Assembly (NCBI RefSeq): GCF_003858655.1
Contig: NZ_RQXV01000006.1
Span: 247,366-311,365, forward strand
DNA length: 64,000 bases
Reading direction: 5' to 3'
Source: Amphritea balenae
GTDB taxonomy: Bacteria; Pseudomonadota; Gammaproteobacteria; Pseudomonadales; Balneatricaceae
Below the pieces are notes generated by a model. The model was not told the DNA's origin and did not search any database. It saw only the letters and a program-made list of their open reading frames with translations. Made by a program: the position numbers and the translations under genes. Below, piece after piece: positions 1 through 8,673 of the stretch; the first letter of the stretch is position 1, and each line of letters starts with the position of its first letter.

Positions 1-57
1 GAGATGGAAAGACGTTATTCGCGGCAGTTGGAGCAGGACCTGCGTCAGCAGCTATAA
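1..57 (+). CDS. C-terminal fragment of an upstream gene
   Basis: Frame 1 is open from the window edge and ends with TAA at 55-57. Its 18 residues are highly charged and Gln-rich (ending LRQQL), like the end of a coiled coil. The gene continues outside the window and too little is visible to name it. It could also be a chance open frame, so confidence is low. Confidence 0.35.
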   Translation, partial: EMERRYSRQLEQDLRQQL

Positions 58-61
58 GTCG

Positions 62-91
62 AAAAAAAGCCCCACCTGGGGGAGGCGGGGC
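62..91 (-). terminator. Rho-independent terminator after the Spy-like gene
   Basis: Read on the minus strand, a GC-rich hairpin (GCCCCGCC paired with GGTGGGGC, one mismatch) is followed by seven T residues. It lies about 120 bp beyond the stop of the Spy-like gene at 214 and probably ends that transcript. It also lies just past the stop of the plus-strand fragment at 57, which it would not terminate because there is no plus-strand T tract. Confidence 0.75.
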
Positions 92-213
92 AAGAAGCCT
101 GAAAAAGGCGACGGTGAGTTCATTATGGCATGAGCCGACGAAGGGAAAACTCCCCTCATCAGGTAGGGCGGCCAGGAGCCTGATTCAGCCCTCTCTTACC
201 TTTATTTCTGCTG

Positions 214-687
214 TTATCGCTTCATATTCATAAATTCAGTTTGTTGCTCCGGGGTTAGAATGTTGAACATGGCTTTCTTTTGTTCAGCACGCATTTTAAC
301 CAGTTCTGCAGCACTGCCCTGGGCTTTATCAACTAATGCGGCTACTTGTTGATCATAGTCAGCAGCGGATACATCCAGGTCGCGTAGCTCTTCCCGCATA
401 TCCTGCATAGTATCTTTCTGATCGAACATAGCGTTGCGTTGATTACGCATCAGATCTTTCATTTGATCTCTCTGCTCGTCGGTCAGTTCCAGTTCCTGAG
501 CAATGTAGCGCATCTGCTTCATCGATTTATAGCCATGCTCTCCCATTTGAGAGTGGCGGTTATGATGTCGGCCTTCATCACGGTCGCCACAACGGCCCCA
601 ACCATCCCCCGCGGAAACCAGTCCTGCGGTTAAAGTGCCAGCGCCGATAACAACGGCAGTAATACCAATAATTAGTTTCTTGTTCAT
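214..687 (-). CDS. Spy/CpxP family periplasmic protein
   Basis: The 157-residue protein has a signal peptide (MNKKLIIG... then a hydrophobic stretch to about residue 26). Two LTxxQ motifs, LTDEQ and LTPEQ, mark the Spy/CpxP fold of periplasmic chaperones and Cpx inhibitors. The mature N-terminus is rich in His, Asp and Arg, with HHNRH and a single Cys, which could bind metal (inference). The gene diverges from a CpxR/CpxA-like pair, the arrangement of cpxP and cpxRA in enterobacteria, and the shared intergenic region carries GTAAA repeats. By family analogy it would bind misfolded proteins or damp the sensor kinase. Whether it is closer to Spy or to CpxP cannot be decided by eye. Confidence 0.85.
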   Translation of the reverse strand: MNKKLIIGITAVVIGAGTLTAGLVSAGDGWGRCGDRDEGRHHNRHSQMGEHGYKSMKQMRYIAQELELTDEQRDQMKDLMRNQRNAMFDQKDTMQDMREELRDLDVSAADYDQQVAALVDKAQGSAAELVKMRAEQKKAMFNILTPEQQTEFMNMKR

Positions 688-752
688 GATCTTGCTCCTG
701 AAATCTATCTGTTTTGATGGCTACAGTATGTGTCAGGCCCCTGCTAAGTTGG

Positions 753-778
753 GTAAAGGCGGTGTAAAGTTTGGTAAA
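753..778. promoter_or_regulatory. triple GTAAA CpxR-type box
   Basis: Three GTAAA half-sites start at 753, 764 and 774. The last two are separated by exactly five bases (GTTTG), matching the CpxR consensus GTAAA-N5-GTAAA. The first is offset by six bases. The site lies in the 161 bp between the divergent Spy/CpxP-like gene and the response regulator, so it can serve autoregulation and control of the periplasmic gene. Confidence 0.75.
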
Positions 779-848
779 GAGATCTGTAGAAAGATGTAAT
801 CACCAGCAAGGTTCATTATTCTGACCCTAACAGCAGAGGAATATAGAT

Positions 849-1550
849 ATGAGCCAAGCCGTAAAACTGTTATTAGTCGATGATGATAAGGAACTCTGTC
901 AGTTAATGGGACAATACCTGGAGACGGAAGGTTTTCAGGTCAGCGTTGCTCACAGTGCGGAACAGGCGTTGCCGTTACTGGGTAAGGATGGCAGTTTTGA
1001 TCTGTTGATCTTCGACATTATGATGCCGGGTCAGAGTGGTCTTGAGCTGTTACAGCAGATTCGTCCCAGGATTATTACACCGGTTATTATGCTGACCGGT
1101 CGCGGAGAAGATATTGACCGGATAATCGGTTTAGAGATGGGGGCAGATGATTATCTGGGTAAGCCCTGTAATCCCCGCGAGCTGGTTGCCCGGATTCGCG
1201 CAGTATTGCGTCGGGTATCGGTACCGCAGGTACCTGTTAGTGCTTCAGAAAAGCTTTGTCTGCATGGTATTGAGTTGGATACCGGTAGACGTGAAGTCGT
1301 TGTAAAAGGCGATAGCATAGAGCTGACCAGTGCAGAGTTTAATGTGCTGACTGAGTTGATGAGGCAGGTGGGACATATTGTCAGTAAAGACGATCTCACT
1401 GAGAAAGTACTACACCGAAAACTGACCGCCTATGATCGGGCGATTGATGTGCATGTGAGTCGGGTACGACAGAAGCTGGCTGCGGTATTACCGGATGTTG
1501 AGTTAATAAAGACGGTGCGTGGTGCCGGCTATATGTTAGTGCAGGAATAA
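849..1550 (+). CDS. CpxR-like OmpR-family response regulator
   Basis: The 233-residue protein has an N-terminal receiver domain with the acidic pair DDD near residue 12, the phospho-acceptor Asp in FDIMMPG, a conserved Thr in MLTGRG, and Lys in LGKPCN. A C-terminal winged helix ends in VRGAGYML. The receiver (GLEMGADDYL..K, ELVARIRAVLRR) resembles E. coli CpxR closely. The ATG follows an AGAGGAA ribosome site. The kinase gene starts 22 bp downstream, so the two form an operon. A GTAAA triple box upstream supports autoregulation. It is predicted to control envelope-stress genes, beginning with the divergent Spy/CpxP-like gene. Confidence 0.88.
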   Translation: MSQAVKLLLVDDDKELCQLMGQYLETEGFQVSVAHSAEQALPLLGKDGSFDLLIFDIMMPGQSGLELLQQIRPRIITPVIMLTGRGEDIDRIIGLEMGADDYLGKPCNPRELVARIRAVLRRVSVPQVPVSASEKLCLHGIELDTGRREVVVKGDSIELTSAEFNVLTELMRQVGHIVSKDDLTEKVLHRKLTAYDRAIDVHVSRVRQKLAAVLPDVELIKTVRGAGYMLVQE

Positions 1551-1572
1551 TGCTAAATATGGGGCCTGAGTA

Positions 1573-2955
1573 ATGGCAATTCGCTGGTATAAACGGATTT
1601 TCTGTAAGATCTTTCTGATCGTCTGGCTAACCAGCTTTCTGGTGATAGCAGGAACGGCCTTTATCGTAGGCTCGATGTCTGAGAAAGAGCGTTATCAGGA
1701 GGTTTTAACGGCTAAGGTGCTGGGCCAGGCAGAGTTAATTGTCGATCGATATGAACGTACCGGACGGCTGCCACCAAAACCTCGGCGGGAGTTTCGCTGG
1801 AATCATGACCACGATGACGACTGGGATGACGACCGGGATGACTGGGATGATGACCGCAGAAGAGGCCACGATCGGGATAAGCGCTCTAAGGATCGCGATT
1901 TATTTCCGTTGAAAATGCAGATTTTTGATCTGCAAAAAGGTCTGGTTATTTTTGGTATTCAGGACGAGACAAAGTTTCGCAGCCCAAGGGTGCTGAAGCT
2001 TCAATCATTCAATAATAAAATGTACCGGGTCGTGGTAGAAATGGATTTTCGTCGCTCTTTTGCGGCTAAAGTCATTGGCTTTGTTGTTTCGGTGCAAGTT
2101 GTGCTGATGTTGTTTGTTGCGACCCTGACTGCGCTTTTGATCAGCTGGATTATTGTTCGTCCTATTAATCGTTTACGCCAGCATACCCGGGACCTGTATA
2201 ACGGTGATCTGAGTGCCCGGACCGATGGCTGCCTGAATCAGCGGGGTGATGAAATTGGTGAACTCAGCCGCGAATTCAATCGTATGGCAGATTATGTCGA
2301 GCAGACTCTGCAATCCAACCAGCATCTGCTACAGGATGTGTCCCATGAGTTGCGTGGGCCGCTAGCCAGATTGCAGATGGCGGCTGGTTTGGCCGGTCAG
2401 CGGGTGGCAGAGGAGGATTGGGAGTATATTGAACGGATCAACTTGGAATGCGATCGTATCAATAAACTGATTGATGAAATTCTTAGTCTGTCCCGGTTAG
2501 AGCAGATGGAAGCCTCGGATCAAAGGTTTGATGCGGCTAAAGTTATTGAAACCCTGGTTGAGGATTATCGTTTTAGCGCGCCTGAACATCAGTTAACGGT
2601 AGATACAACAAACTGCTTTATTAAAGGTAATTCTGCATTGTTAGAGCGTGCGTTGAATAATATTTTAGGCAATGCCGTTAAACACACACCCGCGGGGAGT
2701 CAGGTAGCGTTGAGCGTTGGCAGTGAAGGGGGGGATGCCGTTATCCGGGTAAAAGATAATGGTCCGGGGCTAACACCTGAGCAGTTGGAAAGCCTGTTCA
2801 AACCTTTTACCCGCTTTACGGAACAGAACAATGGCTATGGTCTGGGGTTGAGTATTGCGCTACGTGCTGTGCAGTTGCTGGGTGGTAGTCTTGAGGCCCG
2901 AAGTGAGCCCGGTGCCGGACTGGAACTGGTGATGAAGTTTCCTGCCAGAGCTTAA
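1573..2955 (+). CDS. CpxA-like sensor histidine kinase with Asp/His-rich sensor tract
   Basis: The 460-residue membrane kinase has a first transmembrane helix (residues 13-33), a periplasmic region, a second helix (about 168-195), HAMP, the H-box VSHELRGPLARLQ, an N-box NILGNAVKHTP, and G-boxes DNGPGL and YGLGLSI. The periplasmic part has an odd low-complexity tract at residues 78-109 dominated by Asp, Arg and His with spaced Trp. I infer that it could bind cations or act as a charged linker. The kinase pairs with the CpxR-like regulator directly upstream. Its stop codon overlaps the convergent GGDEF/EAL gene by 4 bp, leaving no separate terminator. Confidence 0.88.
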   Translation: MAIRWYKRIFCKIFLIVWLTSFLVIAGTAFIVGSMSEKERYQEVLTAKVLGQAELIVDRYERTGRLPPKPRREFRWNHDHDDDWDDDRDDWDDDRRRGHDRDKRSKDRDLFPLKMQIFDLQKGLVIFGIQDETKFRSPRVLKLQSFNNKMYRVVVEMDFRRSFAAKVIGFVVSVQVVLMLFVATLTALLISWIIVRPINRLRQHTRDLYNGDLSARTDGCLNQRGDEIGELSREFNRMADYVEQTLQSNQHLLQDVSHELRGPLARLQMAAGLAGQRVAEEDWEYIERINLECDRINKLIDEILSLSRLEQMEASDQRFDAAKVIETLVEDYRFSAPEHQLTVDTTNCFIKGNSALLERALNNILGNAVKHTPAGSQVALSVGSEGGDAVIRVKDNGPGLTPEQLESLFKPFTRFTEQNNGYGLGLSIALRAVQLLGGSLEARSEPGAGLELVMKFPARA

Positions 2956-5678
2956 CAGGCCTTCACCGGTTGCAGGATGTTATCGATAGGCTCTGGATGA
3001 CTGATAGCGTAGCCCTGGGCGTAATCGACGCCCAGCTCTATCAGACGTTGCTGAATCTCCTCCGTTTCGACAAACTCGGCAATCGTCTTCATTTTCATAA
3101 TATGGCCGATCTCATTGATGGAGCGTACCATCGCTTCATCGATGGGGTCGGTCAGAATATCCCGTACAAACATGCCATCAATTTTTAGCAGATCTACGGG
3201 CAGGTTTTTAAGGTAAGCAAAGGAGGATAAGCCGCTGCCAAAATCATCCAGCGCAAACTGACAGCCCAGGTTCTGCAGCATACGTATAAAGATCTGAGCG
3301 TCTTTCAGGTTGGCTATCGCTGCGGTTTCGGTAATTTCAAATTTGATCATCGCCGTAGGCACCTGGCCATGTTCAATACTGCGGATAATAAAGCCAAGCA
3401 GAGCCTCATCCCCCAGCGACTGACCGGACAGGTTGATCGAGATACTGTCGATATGATCCAGCCCTCCGAGATTGTCTGCCATCCACTGCAGTGTGTGACT
3501 AATGACCCAGCGGTCTATCTGAGAGGCAAGATTATAGCGTTCTGCTGCGGGCAGAAATGCACCAGGAGGGATCAGGTTATTCTGGTTATCAGTCAGGCGA
3601 ATCAGAACTTCATAACTGGGTTTCTGGTCCGCCTGCAGGGGCTTTATCTGTTGCGCGAAGAGACAGAACCGGTCTTCATCCAGCGCAGCATGGATCTCAT
3701 TGGCCCATTGAATATAACCTTTGTGAGTTAGCTGCAGTTCATCATCTTCGCTATAGATATGAATTCGGTTACGGCCGGCATCCTTGGCGGTATAGCAGGC
3801 GGTATCGACCTCTTTCATCGCTTCGGTGGCTGTAGAGGTGTCTCTGTCTATCACGGTCAATCCGGCACTTATCTCAACCGGGAAGTTTCGCTCCTGCCAC
3901 TGGAACCGGAACTGGTTCAAATGATGGATAACAACCTGGATAGCTCTTTCCGCCTGAGCAAGGCTTGAGTTCTCAAACAGAATCAGGAACTCATCGCCGC
4001 CGGGTCGGGCCAGAATATCCCGACTGCGTATTTTATCCCGCACCAGATTACTGACCTGACGTAACATTTCATCCCCCGCCATATGGCCGCAGGTATCGTT
4101 AATGATTTTGAACTGGTCAATATCGATAAAGCAGAGTACGTGATGCGACTGATGTTTGCGGGCATGATCCACGATCCGTACCAGCTCTTTTTCAAATTGC
4201 CGGCGATTGAGTAATCCGGTGAGGGCGTCATGGGTCATTTGAAAGCTAATCTCATCGGAGATTCTGCGTACTTCGGTGATATCTTCTTGCTGTGCAATGA
4301 AATGCGTAATTTCTCCCTGGGCGTTGGTTATCGGTGAGATAACCTCTTCGGCCCAATACAACTCACCACTTTTCTTCTTATTATGCAGCACTCCGCGCCA
4401 CTCCTGGCCTGAGAGCAACGTCTGCCAAAGATCTTTATAGACCTCCGGAGCTGTTTCTCCGGAATTGAAAAGACGGGGGTTTTGTCCCAGTACTTCATCA
4501 GCGATATAGCCGGTCGTTATCGTAAACTTGGTGTTTACATATTCGATATTGCCATCAACATCGGTTATCACTACCACATTAGGGCTTTGTTCGACGGCCA
4601 TAGATAACTTTTTCAGGGAGTTATTTGCATTGACCTGTTCGGTGGCATCGTTGAATACTGCGACTCCCCCATTTATCTCCCCGTTGCTATCCTTCAATGG
4701 AACAAATTCTGCTATCAGATACATATCCCGTTTACCTGTTACCGAGGTATATGGGCCTTCAAAATAGCCAAGCTCACCGGTAAGTGAGTCATTCAGTGCT
4801 TGTAACAGATCTGCATTTACAAGGTTATCAAGCATGTTAAAACCTACCAGCACCTGCTCTGGGGCGCCAATAATCTCAACCATACGATGGTTAACCATGG
4901 TCAGTGCTGAGTATTTGTCGTAGTGAAAAATACCGACCGGGGAGTGTTCCAGAATTGAGCTCAGGCGCTTTTCATTAGCATGGAGTTCCTGGGTGCGCTC
5001 TCCAACTCTTGTTTCCAAGTCTCTGGCCCAGCGACGCTGTGCTGATGAAAAGGTCATCATTACCGGAATCAGGAACAACATAAAAACTGTAGCTAGTCCT
5101 AACTCATTTAAAAGCTGGTTGCGCACCATCTGCTCTATATGGCTAATTTCAATATCAGCGGCGGCTATATAAGGGGTGCCATCAGCGCTGGTTTGTGGAA
5201 TAAAGACACTACGAAACTTCCCCCACTGGTCGCTGATCTCAAGAAACTTCTTCTCTTTTGTAGCGAATACATCAGTAATAGCGGGATTTGCGTCTGTATA
5301 GGGATCAAAATAGTTGTATAGATCTTCCCCTGCTGAAATCTCTTCATCGGTGGCGCTGGAGCTTGTAAAGTATAGTTTCGAGTCTTGTCTGATCAGGCTA
5401 TAGATATAGATGACATCGGTGTTGCGGACATAATCGGATAACTTGTAAGTATTGGCGATATCTATATCGCTCGGCAGATCACCCTTGCGCATTTCCTGAC
5501 GATGAATGTTATCAGGTAGTATAAGAGGCACAGCCAAAGCACTGGTAACCAGGGAGTTATCGATTTTTTGATAGAGGAGGTCGCGCTCTTTGCCGTAATC
5601 GTAGCCGAGATAAGCTACAACCCAGGCTACATAAACCAGGACAGCAAGGTAAACCCGACTGGTCATTTTAAAAGTCAT
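2952..5678 (-). CDS. membrane PAS-PAS-GGDEF-EAL protein (c-di-GMP turnover)
   Basis: This 908-residue protein has an N-terminal membrane helix (residues 8-25), a roughly 160-residue periplasmic Cache-like sensor, a second helix near 195-215, two PAS domains, a GGDEF domain and an EAL domain. The GGDEF signature is intact (RPGGDEF). The EAL signature is EVL (YEVLIRL), and the downstream active-site motifs are present: NLSGQ, ETAAI, DDFGSG, LLKIDG and EFVET. Both cyclase and phosphodiesterase activity are therefore possible. It follows astB after 40 bp on the same strand and may be co-transcribed with the arginine catabolic genes. Its 3' end overlaps the convergent kinase gene by 4 bp. Confidence 0.9.
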   Translation of the reverse strand: MTFKMTSRVYLAVLVYVAWVVAYLGYDYGKERDLLYQKIDNSLVTSALAVPLILPDNIHRQEMRKGDLPSDIDIANTYKLSDYVRNTDVIYIYSLIRQDSKLYFTSSSATDEEISAGEDLYNYFDPYTDANPAITDVFATKEKKFLEISDQWGKFRSVFIPQTSADGTPYIAAADIEISHIEQMVRNQLLNELGLATVFMLFLIPVMMTFSSAQRRWARDLETRVGERTQELHANEKRLSSILEHSPVGIFHYDKYSALTMVNHRMVEIIGAPEQVLVGFNMLDNLVNADLLQALNDSLTGELGYFEGPYTSVTGKRDMYLIAEFVPLKDSNGEINGGVAVFNDATEQVNANNSLKKLSMAVEQSPNVVVITDVDGNIEYVNTKFTITTGYIADEVLGQNPRLFNSGETAPEVYKDLWQTLLSGQEWRGVLHNKKKSGELYWAEEVISPITNAQGEITHFIAQQEDITEVRRISDEISFQMTHDALTGLLNRRQFEKELVRIVDHARKHQSHHVLCFIDIDQFKIINDTCGHMAGDEMLRQVSNLVRDKIRSRDILARPGGDEFLILFENSSLAQAERAIQVVIHHLNQFRFQWQERNFPVEISAGLTVIDRDTSTATEAMKEVDTACYTAKDAGRNRIHIYSEDDELQLTHKGYIQWANEIHAALDEDRFCLFAQQIKPLQADQKPSYEVLIRLTDNQNNLIPPGAFLPAAERYNLASQIDRWVISHTLQWMADNLGGLDHIDSISINLSGQSLGDEALLGFIIRSIEHGQVPTAMIKFEITETAAIANLKDAQIFIRMLQNLGCQFALDDFGSGLSSFAYLKNLPVDLLKIDGMFVRDILTDPIDEAMVRSINEIGHIMKMKTIAEFVETEEIQQRLIELGVDYAQGYAISHPEPIDNILQPVKAC

Positions 5679-5718
5679 AAGCAGACTATAGCTATTATTC
5701 CATTGGCTTTTGTCGTGG

Positions 5719-7065
5719 CTATACCTGAAACGGGTACAACAGCGGAAGATCGAGGATTTCGCTTAACTCATCCAGTGCGGTATGAATCTCCAGAATAAGC
5801 CGGGGGTCAGTCAGGTCATCAGCACTCAACTGATCCCGATAATGTGTTTCAATCCAGCCCTTTAAGCGGGTGTAGAGTGTAAAGTCCAACATTACTCCCC
5901 GGTGAACCGCGTTTAATTCTTTGTCACTCAGAGTGACTCTGAGGCGCAGACAAGCAGGGCCTCCACCATTATTCATACTTTGTGTCAGTTCAGCATAAGC
6001 GACTTGTGAAACAGGATTTTTTTCTGCTAACAACCAGTCTATTGCCGTTTGCGCAGCACTGGATTCAGCACAGCGGCTAGGCGCTAGCAATAGCATAGAG
6101 CTATCGGGCAGCGTCAGAAGCTGGCTGTTAAACAGATAGCTGTCGACCGCTTCCTGAACATTGATTAGCGAATCGCTGAATTCAGTAACGACCAGGTTTT
6201 TTTGTTGTTTCGGGTAGAGCGCCTGCCATTTACGCTTTAATTTACTGATCAGTAATTTTTGATCTAATAGCGCTCGTTGATGCAGCATCAGGAAGTTTTG
6301 TTGGCCAACACCTATAACATCATGGTGAAAGACTCCCTGATCGATCACTTCAGGGTTTTGTTGCGCCAGTAGAGTGTTTGCTTCTGCAAGGCCGTGTTGC
6401 CTTACTATTGCTTCGCAGGCGGCGCGGGTTTGTCGGGCGGGAAACACCAGCGGCTGGATATTATCTGCGCTGCGGCCATAGACCAGCAAATTGATACCGG
6501 GTTTATCAAAGGATTCAGATAACCGGGTGTGATTGGCCGCACCTTCATCGGCAAAGTCTGATTGCGCAGGCAGAGCCGGGTGATGATGAAAATATGAGGG
6601 GTCACTAAATATGCGTTGCAGATGGGTTGCTGTCGCTGATGTTTCTAGCGAACGGTGAAAAGCGGTTAGCAGGTTTGCTGGTGTAAAATTAACCCGGCCG
6701 TCCGGGCTGTCCTTACTGCAAGTCACCGTAGCGGAATTTGCAGTCCACATGGCTGCTGCAGAATAGCAGGCAGCCAGAAGGTGAGGGGCTTGTTTACCCG
6801 CATGAGAAATAACACGGTTGTTATCGCCACTAAACCCCAGTTTACGTAAACAGTCCAGATCTGGCCTGCACAGGGGGGGTAATACTCCCTGAGGAATCCC
6901 CAGTTGCTGTAGCATCCACATTTTTTCCAGTCCCTGCAGGGCTGCTTGCTTAGGGTAAGCGATTTCACCTTTATGCTGGTTCGAGGCCAGGTTGCCGGGT
7001 GATAGTCCGGCAAAGTTATGGCTGGGTCCGATCAGACCGTCAAAATTAGCTTCCTGATAACGCAT
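5719..7065 (-). CDS. astB: N-succinylarginine dihydrolase AstB
   Basis: AstB hydrolyses N2-succinylarginine to succinylornithine, CO2 and two ammonia, the second step of the arginine succinyltransferase pathway. The N-terminus (YQEANFDGLIGPSHNFAGL) matches the family. The amidinotransferase-fold elements HHDVIGVGQQNF and NNGGGPACLRL, with the catalytic His and Cys, are present. The start is placed at 7065 because GAGGTAA lies just upstream and homology begins there. An upstream in-frame start at 7095 would add ten unconserved residues. The 448-residue length is typical. It follows astD by 45 bp. No astE lies downstream, where the E. coli order would place it. Confidence 0.95.
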   Translation of the reverse strand: MRYQEANFDGLIGPSHNFAGLSPGNLASNQHKGEIAYPKQAALQGLEKMWMLQQLGIPQGVLPPLCRPDLDCLRKLGFSGDNNRVISHAGKQAPHLLAACYSAAAMWTANSATVTCSKDSPDGRVNFTPANLLTAFHRSLETSATATHLQRIFSDPSYFHHHPALPAQSDFADEGAANHTRLSESFDKPGINLLVYGRSADNIQPLVFPARQTRAACEAIVRQHGLAEANTLLAQQNPEVIDQGVFHHDVIGVGQQNFLMLHQRALLDQKLLISKLKRKWQALYPKQQKNLVVTEFSDSLINVQEAVDSYLFNSQLLTLPDSSMLLLAPSRCAESSAAQTAIDWLLAEKNPVSQVAYAELTQSMNNGGGPACLRLRVTLSDKELNAVHRGVMLDFTLYTRLKGWIETHYRDQLSADDLTDPRLILEIHTALDELSEILDLPLLYPFQV

Positions 7066-7110
7066 AGGCTTTACCTCAGAATGCAGCTTCTGCACAGAGT
7101 CCGGTATAAA

Positions 7111-8583
7111 TTAAAGCTCCAGACCCGGGCTGAGTTGGGTTGGCATTATTGGCTGTCGGCTTTCCATTGATGCGACAGGGTAAGCACAATAGTCGGTGGC
7201 ATAATAAGCGGACGGACGATGATTACCGCTGATGCCACAACCACCAAAAGGTAAGCCGCTACTGGCACCGGTAAGTGGTCGGTTCCAGTTGATGATACCG
7301 GCTCTAATCTGGCGCTGAAATTGCTCATATTGCTCAGGGCTGTCACTGAACAGCCCGGCAGAAAGTCCGTATTGGGTATTATTTGCAATGCTGATGGCGG
7401 TATCGAAATGACGATATCGAATGACCTGAAGCAGAGGGCCAAAATATTCAGTGTCTGCTGCATCGGACAGGGCTGAAATATCGACTATTGACGGGCTTAA
7501 CAGAGTGCTGGTGTTATGTTGAACGGTTGATTCGAGTAATATGCTGGCGCCAGCGTCCTGTAATTCTTGTTGTGCCGACAGAATGCTCTGCGCGGCGCTT
7601 TGATTGATCAACGCGCCCATAAAAGGTTGAGGTTCAGCGTTATAAAAGCCTGTGCGTATCTTGGCTGTTGCCTGAACCAGCTGATCAATAAAATCATCAC
7701 CCCAGTGATTATCGGGGATTAGTAGACGACGGGCGCAGGTACAGCGTTGACCGGCGCTCAGAAAAGCGGACATGATGGTATCGTGCAGCGCTGCGCGCAG
7801 GTTTTGTAGCGGAGTAATGATCAGAGGGTTATTTCCCCCCATTTCCAGCGCCAGTATTTTCTCCGGATGGCCACCGAATTGCTGATGTAGTAACTGACCG
7901 GTACTGGCGCTACCGGTAAAGAATAAACCATCAATATCAACATGTGACGCCAGCGCTTTGCCCGTGTCAGCAGCACCCTGAACCAGATTAAGAACGCCGT
8001 CTGGCAGTTCAGCTTTTTGCCACAGGTGAAGCAACAGCTCACCGCAACGGGGAGTGAGTTCGCTTGGTTTGAATACTATGGTATTACCAGCCAGCAGCGC
8101 GGGAATAATATGGCCATTAGGAAGATGGGCTGGAAAGTTGTAAGGGCCGAAAATGGCAACGACGCCATGAGGTTTATGCCTTAACACCAGATCACCGTTA
8201 GAGCTGTGTTGTATGCTATTGCCGCTACGTTCCTGCTGAGCCTTGATCGAAATGTCGGTCTTGGCCAGCATAGCGCTGACCTCTGTACGACTTTCCCATA
8301 ATGGCTTGCCGGTTTCCTGACCGATAGTGTCTGCCAGTAATTCACTATATTCAGATATCAGACCAGTAAATCGTTTGATATAGCCTTGTCGCTGTTCCAC
8401 GGCCATCTGGCTCCAGCGTTCGGCAGCGCTACGAGCGGCGTTTACTGCCTGATCTACCTGTTGGTCTGATGCGGCATAGCCCTGCCATATACGTTCGTCT
8501 GAAGCGGGGTTAACGGAGGCGAATGGCTGACCTGAGCCTTGTATCCAGCTACCGTCTATGAACAGTGATGCGACTGAATTCAT
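7111..8583 (-). CDS. astD: N-succinylglutamate 5-semialdehyde dehydrogenase AstD
   Basis: This 490-residue aldehyde dehydrogenase oxidises succinylglutamate semialdehyde to succinylglutamate with NAD+, the fourth step of the ast pathway. Visible motifs are FGPYNFPAHLPNGH (substrate and NAD pocket), FTGSASTG (Rossmann turn), ALEMGGNNP (general-base Glu) and SAGQRCTCARR (nucleophilic Cys). The ATG follows an AAGAGGAG ribosome site. It sits between astA and astB in the same orientation, in the E. coli gene order. Confidence 0.95.
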   Translation of the reverse strand: MNSVASLFIDGSWIQGSGQPFASVNPASDERIWQGYAASDQQVDQAVNAARSAAERWSQMAVEQRQGYIKRFTGLISEYSELLADTIGQETGKPLWESRTEVSAMLAKTDISIKAQQERSGNSIQHSSNGDLVLRHKPHGVVAIFGPYNFPAHLPNGHIIPALLAGNTIVFKPSELTPRCGELLLHLWQKAELPDGVLNLVQGAADTGKALASHVDIDGLFFTGSASTGQLLHQQFGGHPEKILALEMGGNNPLIITPLQNLRAALHDTIMSAFLSAGQRCTCARRLLIPDNHWGDDFIDQLVQATAKIRTGFYNAEPQPFMGALINQSAAQSILSAQQELQDAGASILLESTVQHNTSTLLSPSIVDISALSDAADTEYFGPLLQVIRYRHFDTAISIANNTQYGLSAGLFSDSPEQYEQFQRQIRAGIINWNRPLTGASSGLPFGGCGISGNHRPSAYYATDYCAYPVASMESRQPIMPTQLSPGLEL

Positions 8584-8647
8584 GGTGTAGCTCCTCTTAT
8601 ATTGTTCAGCGTTATACTTAGTTGCTGGCCAGGCCTTTTTGCCCGGG

Positions 8648-8673
8648 CTTTTAATTCAACCTTTTAATTCAAC
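8648..8673. repeat. perfect 13-bp tandem duplication at the astA stop
   Basis: CTTTTAATTCAAC occurs twice back to back (8648-8660 and 8661-8673). The astA stop codon is supplied by the second copy in the direction of transcription. Removing one copy would keep the astA frame open until a TGA overlapping the astD ATG. Confidence 0.9.

Noticed and set aside
7066..7095. Upstream start for astB (MQKLHSE...)
   Set aside because: The added ten residues are not conserved, and the strong ribosome site fits the ATG at 7065.
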